From the NCBI GenBank assembly GCA_025716855.1, contig JAIXMQ010000112.1, forward strand, positions 1 through 59,501: 59,501 bases of DNA, given 5' to 3'. Shown here one piece after another: positions 23,000-32,276 of the stretch. The DNA comes from Pilaira anomala (Eukaryota; Mucoromycota; Mucoromycetes; Mucorales; Mucoraceae). A program made the translations under genes and the position numbers. Under the pieces are notes generated by a model. It searched no databases and was not told where the DNA came from. It saw only the letters and a program-made list of their open reading frames with translations. Each line of letters begins with the position of its first letter. The stretch's first letter is position 1.

Positions 23000-23039
<40 letters not shown>

Positions 23040-23549
23040 CAATATTTTGTCTTTACATCTCTCTTACACTTTTTATTTAGGTGAATCAAGAAGTAGCTAT
23101 TTATTGGAATAAAATAAGACTTATTGAACGTGAGATCGATCTTTTAAAAAGAAGGTGGTGGGTGAAGATGCAAACATTAGAACATAATGGAGATCTTAAC
23201 AACGCAGGCTTCTCTTTGGAAATTTGTTTATTTAATTTCGAAGGAAAATCAAAATTCAATATCACATTTGAGTATAGAGCCAAAGATATGAAGAAATTTC
23301 CTGAATTAGATTTATCTACATTGAAGTTAAAGGTGTTTTATGGTGGACTAGAGTAAGCAATGATTATCGTTTATATAGCTTTTTTTTAACAAAAGTTGCA
23401 TTTCATTCACTTTTTTATTTTATTTTAGTCATGATACTGTAAAAAGTTTAATTATAGAAGAATTATCAAATGATGGTATTCTAGGTTTGGAAAAAGTACT
23501 GCAATCAGTTCTACAAAAGACTCTAGTTACATCACCAAGAGAAGTATGA
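20051..23549 (+). CDS. spc7: Kinetochore protein Spc7/Spc105/KNL1
   Basis: Outer-kinetochore scaffold of the KMN network; it recruits PP1 and Bub proteins. Twelve exons: 20051-20104, 20191-20267, 20338-20382, 20452-20604, 20679-20726, 20787-21646, 21724-21749, 21815-21926, 21984-22054, 22149-23000, 23081-23352 and 23429-23549; 896 aa. Near the N-terminus, SPRRSILRG is followed by RRVSF at residues 48-52, the PP1-docking motif. MELT-like motifs follow: MVITQPIP near 209 and MIFTQPIP near 240, with a weaker INMTQS near 221. Eight SP[I/L]R repeats occupy about 260-330. The Spc7 domain starts near 428 (MSLSSFLSLAGITFPTYN) and continues as a long coiled coil and a C-terminal RWD-type region (GFSLEICLFNF, FNITFEYR). 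Exon 5 could start at 20691 instead of 20679, losing four residues. Mucor lineages are known to have lost CENP-A while keeping outer-kinetochore genes, which this gene fits. Confidence 0.92.
21186..21400 (+). repeat. Eight SP[I/L]R repeats within spc7
   Basis: Units of 24-36 nt encode SPIRRPLR, SPIRRPLK, SPIRTPQA, SPLRSTFRIPQA, SPIRTPQA, SPIRPPQR, SPIRTLLR and SPLRA. Each holds a Ser-Pro followed by Arg. The DNA units also resemble one another (tcacc[t/c]at..gaac/gaag), so the array arose by recent tandem duplication. Confidence 0.85.
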
Positions 23550-23756
23550 TCGACTTTAGCTTTTTTTTTTAAATATATATATATATATATATATATATTC
23601 GCTTGTTATTTTCGTTAAAAATAAAAAATTGCATACATATATATATATATACCACAATAAGAATAGCTTTTGTATTACTTCAACAAAAAAGTTCACCAAT
23701 AAATAACACATAATTTTTAATTGATGCATAAAATGTAGACGAAAAAAAGAAAGTAG

Positions 23757-23781
<25 letters not shown>

Positions 23782-23787
<6 letters not shown>

Positions 23788-24828
23788 GTTGTAATTATGG
23801 TTGTATTGTAAGATATTGTCTATCGAATTTTTTATCCACTTTTTACAGTCGTCTTCAGTTACTTGGCTTTGACTTTCCTTGATTAAATCACTAATTGTTT
23901 GACAATTCCCTTGTAAAGTTCTTTTGATGTAATTCTTCAAGTTGTTGAAATATAAATCAATTGGATTAAATAAAAGCGAATGAGGAGGAAGGAAATAAAG
24001 CGTATGTCGCGATTGCTGAAATAATTCTTGAATAGCAGAACTGTTTTGAAAACATGTGAAATCCATAATAACAAATTGATTGCAATATTCTTTATCTAAA
24101 CATTGGATCAATTTTATAAAATATTCACTTAGAATCGATTTGCTAATCATTCCATCTTCTTTTTGTGCATATTGCAATGATTCCACCTTTTTTGCGCTCA
24201 TAGCACCAATGATGGGTAAATTCACACTTCTTTTAACCTTGCTAAGCACAGTAGATCGTTTTCCTTTCCTAGATCTTGCTCTTCCAGTAAGCATACAGAT
24301 ATTGAAATTACTTTCGCCAACAAAAACACAATTTGACAAATATTTAACGCCATCTTTCATAAGCTTGTTACAGTAAACCTGTCTATCTTGATCCTCAATC
24401 AATTGAAAGGTTTCAGACGGCAACACTCTTCTTATCGTAATTTGCAAATGTTTATCAAAATGAATGCGTAAGCTATCAATTCCTATAGAATTAAATGAAG
24501 TAAAGTCGTCAGGAAACTGCGACAAAAGTCGTACCTTTAGTTGTTCCAATGTAAAGATATTTTCCTCGTCTTCTCCATCAATCAAATTTCTTAAATAATC
24601 CGTATGAATTGGCTGGATCGTAGCATTACGAGGTCCACCGCGTGGTCTATACGCAACTACATTCGCTTCTTGATATCGCTTGAGAATATCTCGTACGGTT
24701 GAATTGGCAATCTTGTACTTTATGCAAATATCAGAAATACTCATATATTTTGTAAATCTGTCATCACAAATGTTTTGACGGGTTTCAACCGTCGTTCGAA
24801 CAAATTTTGTCCTGCTCTTTTTTGGCAT
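23782..24828 (-). CDS. Transposase-derived protein (IS630/Tc1-mariner type), probably domesticated
   Basis: A single intact frame of 348 codons from ATG 24828 to TAA 23782-23784. The N-terminal ~110 residues contain two helix-turn-helix segments (SISDICIKYKIANSTVRDIL; FTLEQLKVRLL) with a basic YRPRGGPRN linker, the paired-like DNA-binding layout of Tc1 transposases. The catalytic half aligns by eye to the DDE fold, but the key residues are altered. The first motif reads VFVGESNFNI, where Gly replaces the expected Asp of F-[VI]-D-E. The second keeps an Asp (VIMDFTCFQNSS). The third reads FNPIDLYFNNLK, with Asp in place of the usual Glu. No terminal inverted repeats are evident around it. Full length without stops but with a broken active site suggests a retained DNA-binding role rather than transposition. 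It converges on spc7 with about 230 bp between stops. Confidence 0.75.
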
Positions 24829-25136
24829 ATATGTAAATAAACTTGTTATATTTTTTTTTTATATATATATAAAAAGCGAGAGTTACAAATAAAGAAAAAA
24901 GATTGAAAAAAAAAAGAAATGAAAAAGAACATTGGAAAATAGAATTTAAACATTTATGTCATCGAAGATTATTTAAAGTATAGCTCCACTTGCCAAATAT
25001 GTTAAGGACTGGTTTGTCGAGTTTTAAAAAAAAAATGACATTTCGAAAATCTTTAAATTTATTTCAAATGACGACACTCGTTGAAGCTTCTAAATAAGTA
25101 TATATTTGTAACGTATGCAAACCAATTTAATTCAGT
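24829..25136. other. Short intergenic region
   Basis: Upstream of the transposase-derived gene and downstream of the METTL25-like gene. A-rich and TA-rich; no gene and no inverted repeat matching the other side of the transposase gene. Confidence 0.4.
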
Positions 25137-26790
25137 TTATTTGGTAGCTGCAATTACCACATTTCTTGGCGAGGCCACTGGATCAAACAGAGGCCATAAC
25201 CATACTCCCTTGGTTGGACTATCCTGGATAGTTTCATTTAAATAAAGCCATCGATCTACTAAAATAATACTCTCCAAAATAGGTGCTAATAACACTCGAA
25301 GTGTCCATAAAATCGTAATTTGTTTATCTACTTGTCTCTTCTTATACTCTATATAATATTCTTCTGCTTCTTCCGATGTAATGGTATCTTCGTCTAATTT
25401 TAACCTTTTTAAGGCGGCTTTTACGTATACAGAAAATGTAGTGAAATCACGTTTTTTGTTTAATCTCCCGACCACAGGTGCAACTGATGCTTCAATCAAT
25501 CCCTTCTCTACCATGATAAGCTAAATACAAATGGTTTAAATAAAACATGTTTACATCATTTCAATTTCATTTTTTTTTTTTTTTTTTTTTTTTTTACCTG
25601 TAATAACGCTCTAAAGAAATGATGTTCATACGCTATCAAAGTTTCTTTTTGTTGATCTACCCATCTAGCAGGAGCTTGACAAGAGAGCATTCTTGCGGTA
25701 GGACCCAACTTGAATCCTATGCTACGTACTTTACTACTTACAGGAAAGCCCAGTTTAGACTCATCCTGATCCTCATGCTCCGCTTTCTCCGAGAGAAAAT
25801 GATAACAACATCCTACATTCACTAAACAAGACATTTCAGGACTGGAAGTAAAGAGTTTCATCATCATGGTAGAAAGATCACCACAGGTATGAAGTCCGCA
25901 TAATAACCATTTTTCTTCTTTTGTTGAATCATGATCACTCCATTTAGATAATATAGTGGAAGAGTTTTCGGGTGTAATGAAATCAGTCACATGATGAAGT
26001 TTCATTACATCGTTTCCTAAAAACTTGACAGCTCTATCATCGAATTTCTTTGCACCACATGTTTGGATTTCAGATGAATCGACTGCTAATACTTTAAGGT
26101 TGCTTTTAAATGCTAAGGAGCGAGATAAGTAACCTTGTCCTGCGCCTAAATCTACTATGGATTCAACTTGGTGATCAGATGCAATCTTCTTAATAACGGG
26201 TGTCATACGCTCTACTTCGTGAATCTTTTTATCTACCATGCCTGCTAAAATCCGTCTATCGATATCACTTTTAATTTGTTCAGCTAATTTTTTTTTTAAG
26301 GTTAAATCATTATGGCTAATTTTTTTTTTAAAAGGGCAACATGTTCTACTTACAACCAGCTGCATTTACTCTTGGTAATGCGATATCTTTTGTATCTTGA
26401 ATAAAGCTTCTCAAGGATTCGGGCCAACTACTCTATAAAAAAAAAAAAAAAAAAAAAAAAAAATCAGTTACCAAAGTTTAAAAGGTTAAAAGTCAAAAGA
26501 AAAAAATCAAGTACGTTAACAGCCGATCCAGAAGTTATTTGAATAATAGAGTTGATCCAATCGTCACCAAGATTACTGTCTTGTGGTAATAAAACATTTC
26601 TCCACTCTTCATCCAAGATCTCCCATTGATTGTAAGTCATAAAGTCTACAATATGAAGTGTAGTCCACCGACGATATTTTTCTATATATTCTGTTAACGC
26701 TTGAACATATTCCTCGGGAGATAAATGAGAGTACTTTTCAGGTAATCTTAGCTGTTCTTTAGGAATCAATCCTTCGTCTATAGAACTCAT
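25137..26790 (-). CDS. METTL25/RRNAD1-family methyltransferase-like protein
   Basis: Four exons on the minus strand: 26790-26515, 26432-26354, 26283-25598 and 25520-25137; 474 aa. The S-adenosylmethionine-binding loop is VDLGAGQGYLSRSL near residue 160; later motifs characteristic of METTL25 proteins are GLHTCGDLS and VGCCYHFL, followed by a C-terminal helical domain. The N-terminal ~90 residues (PEEYVQALTEYIEKYRRW) match the usual accessory region. Exon 3 must use the second of two AG sites (26285-26284) to keep frame; the first gives a shift. Substrate is not established for fungal members; animal paralogues have been linked to ribosomal protein or RNA-related methylation. Its start lies only 65 bp from the GrpE stop codon on the same strand. 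Intron 3 begins with GT and a long A-run. Confidence 0.85.
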
Positions 26791-26855
26791 TATAATACAA
26801 AAAAAAACGCAAGATCGATCTATTTTTTTTTAAAAAAAAAATAAAAATATTTTAT

Positions 26856-27753
26856 TTAAGTTTCAGCAACAACACCGACTTGAGCAGGTCTCAACACTCT
26901 GTTCTTTAACAAGTATCCAACTTTCTGTACAACAAATACTGTACCAGGTTTTTTATCTGGTATAGGCGCTTGGAAAACAGCTTCATGACGATTTGGATCA
27001 AATTCTTGATCCATAGGGTCATCTTTTTCAACTCCATGACGTTTCAGAGTTCTCTGAAGCTCGGTCTCGGTCATAGATACACCTTTGTAAAGATTGACAA
27101 GCTGTTCTGAAAGCTCTTTACTATCTTTTTTTATCGATGTCTCGGTACTTTGAAATTCTTCTGGTACTGAGCTTAATGCCATGCCCAAGATATCCATTGT
27201 ATCTAATATATCTTTAGCGAACTTTTGGATACCGAATTCTTTGGCATTGTTTACTTCTCGGATTGTACGTTGGCGCAAATTTTCTTGATCAGCAAGTGAT
27301 AATAAATAGGAATCCTTTTTTTAAAAAAAACAGTCTGTTAGATAATATGTTTTGTATATTTATGCGTATCTATATTACCTGCAATGCTTTGTATTTAGAA
27401 TTACATTCTTTTAATTGGTCTTCTAAACTTGGCTCTTTTTTTTGCTTCTCATGAGATTTATTTTGTTCATGTTTGACGTCTTTCTTCTGTTGTTCTTGAT
27501 TATGTTTAGCATTTTTATTATGCTGCTCTCCAGATTTATTTTGATCATTTTTAGCGTCTTTATTCTGCTGTTCTTGGTGTGTATGTTTATGATTTTTAGC
27601 ATCATTATTCTGTTGATTATCTACATTATTATTATTATTTTCGCCGCCCTCTTTTTTATTCTGAGAAATAAAACTTGAAGAGACAAAATACCGCTTGTTT
27701 GTCAAATGATACAGAGGCACTATAGGCTTTATTTTTACTAAATGATTAAACAT
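26856..27753 (-). CDS. MGE1: Mitochondrial GrpE nucleotide-exchange factor
   Basis: Exchange factor for mitochondrial Hsp70 in protein import and folding. Two exons: 27753-27379 and 27314-26856; 277 aa. The N-terminus (MFNHLVKIKPIVPLYHLTNKR) has the basic, non-acidic make-up of a matrix-targeting signal. Residues about 35-108 are an unusual Asn/Lys/Gln/His-rich linker with imperfect repeats of 'NKxAKNxxN'. The GrpE coiled coil follows (LEDQLKECNSKYKAL; ENLRQRTIREVNNAKEFGIQKFAKDIL), then the dimer helix bundle and the C-terminal beta domain. The signature region includes DPNRHEAVFQAP, VVQKVGYLLKNRVLRPAQVGVV. The single intron ends in AAAAAAG, an acceptor without a pyrimidine tract next to it, although a T8 run lies just upstream. 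Confidence 0.93.
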
Positions 27754-27984
27754 GTTTTTCTTGATAAAAAAAAAAAGAAAAGAAATAAAAAATAAAATAA
27801 ACCCAGGGAATACATTAAACGTGTCTCACATTCGGGTTTTATGCCGGATAATAATTTATTCATTTGGTTTTCAGCAATATTAATTGGTTAAATGCTGATT
27901 GGCCTATTAAGCTATTGTTATTAATTTGGACGTTAATGACCTCAATATTATTAAAAGAGTAGTTACAAACAATGTGTGAAGCCT

Positions 27985-28910
27985 GCCCCTATTTCAAAAA
28001 CCAAATTTGAAATTGTGGCTTTACCCGAGATCTCAAGTATCGATAAGCTTAGACAATTTCAACTTGAGTAAGTAATAAGAAAAATTTTTTTTAACCTGCC
28101 AACCTTTACAACCATTTTTTTTTTGTTCCGTATAGAGTGAAGTAGTAAAACACAGAAGAATGCAAACAGATCGCAACGATCGACTCCTATAAAATCTTAG
28201 TGGCAAATAATCGCCAAATAAGAACATTTATTGGTGATCAAAAAAAAAATAACTAAACAAACTTACAAGAGTAGCGGTGGTTGCCTGTGTCTAAAAAGTA
28301 TTTAAAGAAGATAACGGTATTAAATAATGATACTTGGCTGGTTGTATTAGCGGCTTATACATATATTTTTCTACTTAGCATTGACAACTTCAAAAGTTTC
28401 AAAAGAAAAAGGGGTATTCTGCATGATTCACTTTTTGTAGTATCTTTGAAGACATTGAGTAGATCTCGCTCTGTACAGTACGGATATTGAGATTGATGAC
28501 GGAAAAATCGTTTCTGATTCAAGTATAAGAGCCGCAATAATGAAATGATTACATCAAAACAGAATTTGGACGACGAATTGACGTGCAGGTCTATCAAAGC
28601 CAATATAGCCATCAAATTGAATTATGTGGTATAGAATTTAAAACTGATACAGTCAATGATACTACTTTACAGTACCGACAATCAAAAAAACATCCGCATT
28701 ACATAACGCTGCTATGTTAAATGACAACACTGAAATTACAAAAGATAAGAATCTAATCTGTATTTATATGAGTTTCTGGGGTAAGAATGGTTATATGACT
28801 CAGCTATTCAAGCAGCAAGATTACTACATCGCCCAACGTATTTTTGGAATGCATATCACAAGTTCTTTATTAGAGCTTGGGTAATTTTTAGAAATACATT
28901 AATATACGTG
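27985..28910 (+). pseudogene. Broken second copy of the GRRID orphan family
   Basis: Pieces in different frames line up with the gene at 12928-14228. SIDKLRQFQLE followed by a GTAAGT donor near 28070 matches the FDYLKQFQFE-GTAAGT exon end of the first copy. DIEIDDGKIVSDSS near 28490 matches the ITFYDGETVSQS region. EFGRRIDVQV (near 28570) is followed by IELCGIEFK and YRQSKKHPH. Finally, ICIYMSFWGKNGYMTQLFKQQ near 28760 matches the NYFGFSGRQAYVSQLFNFDG region. Stops and shifts separate the pieces, so it is not functional. The shared intron position shows that both copies descend from a spliced DNA gene and not from a processed transcript. Unlike the first copy it retains Glu in the IEFK motif. 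Confidence 0.6.
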
Positions 28911-30381
28911 TAAAAATGGTACGCTCTTACCATCTCAAGTTGAACCAAGATGCAGGACTTGAAAACTGTTTTGAAGTAAAAGAAATCATGAAGGTTTAAA
29001 CATCATTACACACCAATTGATTTAGACTTAGTCCTTTTTGTGTTCTCCTTCACTGCTGCTCGTCGATATTTTTTTCAGCCCGAGTAGTTAGCAAAAAGAC
29101 TATTGAACCTTCCGAAGCTATCCCAGTATGACTCCTTCGTGCAGTTGTTGTAGCTTTTAAAATAGAAATAAACCCATCTTTTTTCTTTAAAAAAAAATAC
29201 AATCGATATGTGTGATCATGTGTTTTCAAAGTATTTAATTAGTTGATTATGAAGTTAATGCTGATGTGCGCCACTCTTTAATTGGGCCACATATGCATTG
29301 ACTATAAAAAGCTGCTGCAAGAATAGCCATCGAGATGATAGAATATCCCGACATTGGAGGTGAAGTAGCATATGAATTTAAAGTATCTGGATGCTTTTTT
29401 TACTACTATATAATAACTACTTGTAAAGACAATAGGTTGAAAAAGCCCAGATTGTAAATTATCTAATAATATTCAAGTAATACAAATCGAATATCACACT
29501 GACAACAAGATAATTAGAATAACATATTCCTCTAATAATAAAAAACAGCATGCTCAAGCTGTCTTGTCACAAATGTATATCTATTTAAAGTATGTTTACG
29601 GTAATTTTTGGGGATTTGGTATACTATTAAAAAAACGAAAAAATACCGTTATATTTTTTTCTCTCTCCCTCTTTCTTTCATACATATATGTGCAAATGTA
29701 TAAAGTACCAACCAATGACTGTGTTAATTTATCGATTAACACTCACCACACTTGAAATTTAGCAGAGAAAAAAATGCTTTAAATCAAACATAGCAAGATT
29801 ATTCCTTCTCAATGAAACAAAAAAAAAGCTTGCTTGTTTGCTAGGTCTTTTATATAATATTTATTCTGAATATTAATAGCATCTCAGGTTCATACTTGTT
29901 ATATTAAAATAGACAGAACAGTACCAATCATGGCATATGTTATTCATATAAGTAGATACGTAGAAGATAAAACTATCAAAATAAGTGGTAATGATAACGG
30001 CTGATCTTTGCTTGTTTAAGCCGCTTATTATAACTGGACCATGGTATAATATATGATTTAGTAAAATGAATATAAATCAGTCATGATCGGATAGTAAATC
30101 CAGATAAGATAGTATGCTTCTATGTCAGAACGAGTATTGGATATATATTTCTTTATAAAGACTGATTGAAAATAAATGCAAAAAAAACGTTATTATTTTA
30201 TTAGTTTTACGCTATTTTTTTCAGTATCGTTACATTTCAAAAAAAAAAAAAAAAAACGCAATATTATATCTGCTATTTATTTAAGTAACAATGCTTTTTT
30301 GCTTATTTGATGATCTATTAAACAATGGAGTGTACATGCATATTTTTTTTTTTTTTTTTTTTGGGAGGTATTTTCAATTAT
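28911..30381. other. Gene-poor stretch
   Basis: No gene supported. Short open stretches (for example near 29340-29390) have protein-like composition but no continuation. Contains A- and T-runs near 30240-30256 and 30343-30362. Confidence 0.35.
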
Positions 30382-30522
30382 TCACAAAAATCTGGTGACT
30401 GGACCAAAAAAATCCAGTTTTTTTATAATAGCTACAATATCAGTTTTTGAACTGTTAATTATATTTTTAATTTGAGCTTGAAAATCTGGGTCACGTTTAA
30501 CCAAATTTGCAATAGTATCTGA
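30382..30522 (-). pseudogene. Possible terminal exon or gene fragment, unknown family
   Basis: On the minus strand an acceptor-like CCAATAG ends at 30523, followed by 46 codons (SDTIANLVKRDPDFQAQIKN...VTRFL) and a TGA at 30384-30382. The composition is helical and charged and not homopolymer-driven. About 150 bp upstream on the same strand another short piece reads GLINLITNLKSDIDSKVKLV before a stop. These may be the end of a decayed gene. No family is recognised. Confidence 0.3.
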
Positions 30523-32276
30523 CTATTGGTAAAAAAATATGTATTTTCTTATTAAAATGTTATGCAGATGTAAATGCCTAAAAAACGTGTTGAAACCTCT
30601 AACTATTTATATAATTATGCTCCATATACATTACACAAGTTTTACTTTAGAGTCAATGTCACTTTTTAGATTCGTAATAAGGTTAATTAACCCTGAGAAT
30701 GCCGATACACATTATATACTGAACACAAATTTTACATACACAGGAGGTATAAGAATAAAATAGAACATTATAGAAAACAGAATACGTACTTTGAAGATAT
30801 GAACAGAAAGCTTTCTTCCCACTACGGATACTAAAGGAACCGATATTAATTGTGAAACCAAAACACCGAGCTTTACTATGTAGATGTTCAGTTAACAACA
30901 TTAAAAGGAAATAATTTTAATTCGAACCATGATACATTAATTGTCAATTTTAAATGTTGATAGCAACATATAAAGTTAGGAGTAGTTTATGCAGAATTGA
31001 GCCATGAAAACGCCAAAAAAGGAGATAACTTTTTCTCGACATTAGATAAACGTCCATTGTGAACTAAAAAAGTTAGTAAATGAAACAGAAAAAAAAACAA
31101 TGGAGCGGTAAATGTATTTTATACTACAATAAAGCCGACGATTATTGTTATCTTTTAGATCTACATTCGTTGTTGTTAACATACACGAAAATTAATTGTT
31201 TACCAGTTGAGCAAAAAAAAAAAAAAAAAAAAAATGTCATTGGTCGCGTAAACAACAATTATTTTAAGATGTCATGACGCGGTGCATTGTAAAGCCATCA
31301 CAAAGAAAGAAAGAAAGAAAAAAAAGCGGCAAAAAGCGGCACATCTGACCCGGTAATTAGATATTAAGATACATATGAGAGACAAACATAATGTTTAATA
31401 TAATTTAAAAAGCTTTATACACGTAAAAAGAAATTGCAAATTCAATTTGTAATTTTTTTTTAAAAAAAAAAGGTCTGATAAGAAGGGGTTATTGTAACTT
31501 GTGTTTACCAGAATTCCTTTGTTCTAATAACATGGGGTTTTTGAGTACAAAGCTCGCTCAAACAATAAACTAATCCATAAACACATTAGATCAAGAGAGG
31601 AAAAGGAAATGAAAAGACAGCGAGTGGATTATAAAGGTTTTAACTGGCTTATATTTTTAAAGTTCATCAAGATTTGACAATACCATTCTGATTTAATGTC
31701 AGAAAATGGATGGCGATGAAGCAAAAAAAAAAAGTGTTACGCAACTGATAGGGTAGACGAGAGAGAGACAGAGGGGAAAGGTTGCGAAATTTGTTACCAA
31801 AAACGTGAATTTTTAATATATTATTCTACCAATGGTATCATAATGAGCCCGATAAAGTGTTGCCATCACGTTAAACTATATTTACATTTATATATGAACC
31901 AAGACGTGTAAAGATGTATATATCTGTCATGGAGACGCATAAAAATAACTAAAATGCATATAATACATCAAAAGACCATTAAAGTAGTACTTTTTATTTG
32001 TCTAGATTTATAAAATTAGATTTATTCACAAAGGAGAGAAGAAAGAGAAAGAGAGAGAAGGGGGGTTTGTGCACGGTTGTCTGATAGGAAATAATTACTC
32101 CCCGCAAAAATCAAACTTAAAAATGTCATAAACTCTTCGTCACTGGTTTCTTTTATTTTATTTTTTTTTTTCATTTCTGTTTTAAAAATAAAAAAAAAAA
32201 TTCTGCTTTCTCTTTTTCTTTTCTTTTCTTATATGTTTCGTTACTTGTTCAATATACATTGTTTCTATAAACCCTA
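30523..32276. other. Intergenic region upstream of the RhoGEF gene
   Basis: No gene seen. Holds an A-run near 31215-31233, a GAAA repeat near 31302-31325, a T9A10 palindrome at 31453-31471 and a purine-rich block (31755-31780 and 32036-32066). The right end should carry the RhoGEF promoter; a long T-run precedes the start. Confidence 0.35.

Noticed and set aside
24829..24900. Terminal inverted repeats around the transposase-derived gene
   Set aside because: Only A/T runs are shared by the two sides; no specific inverted match is visible.
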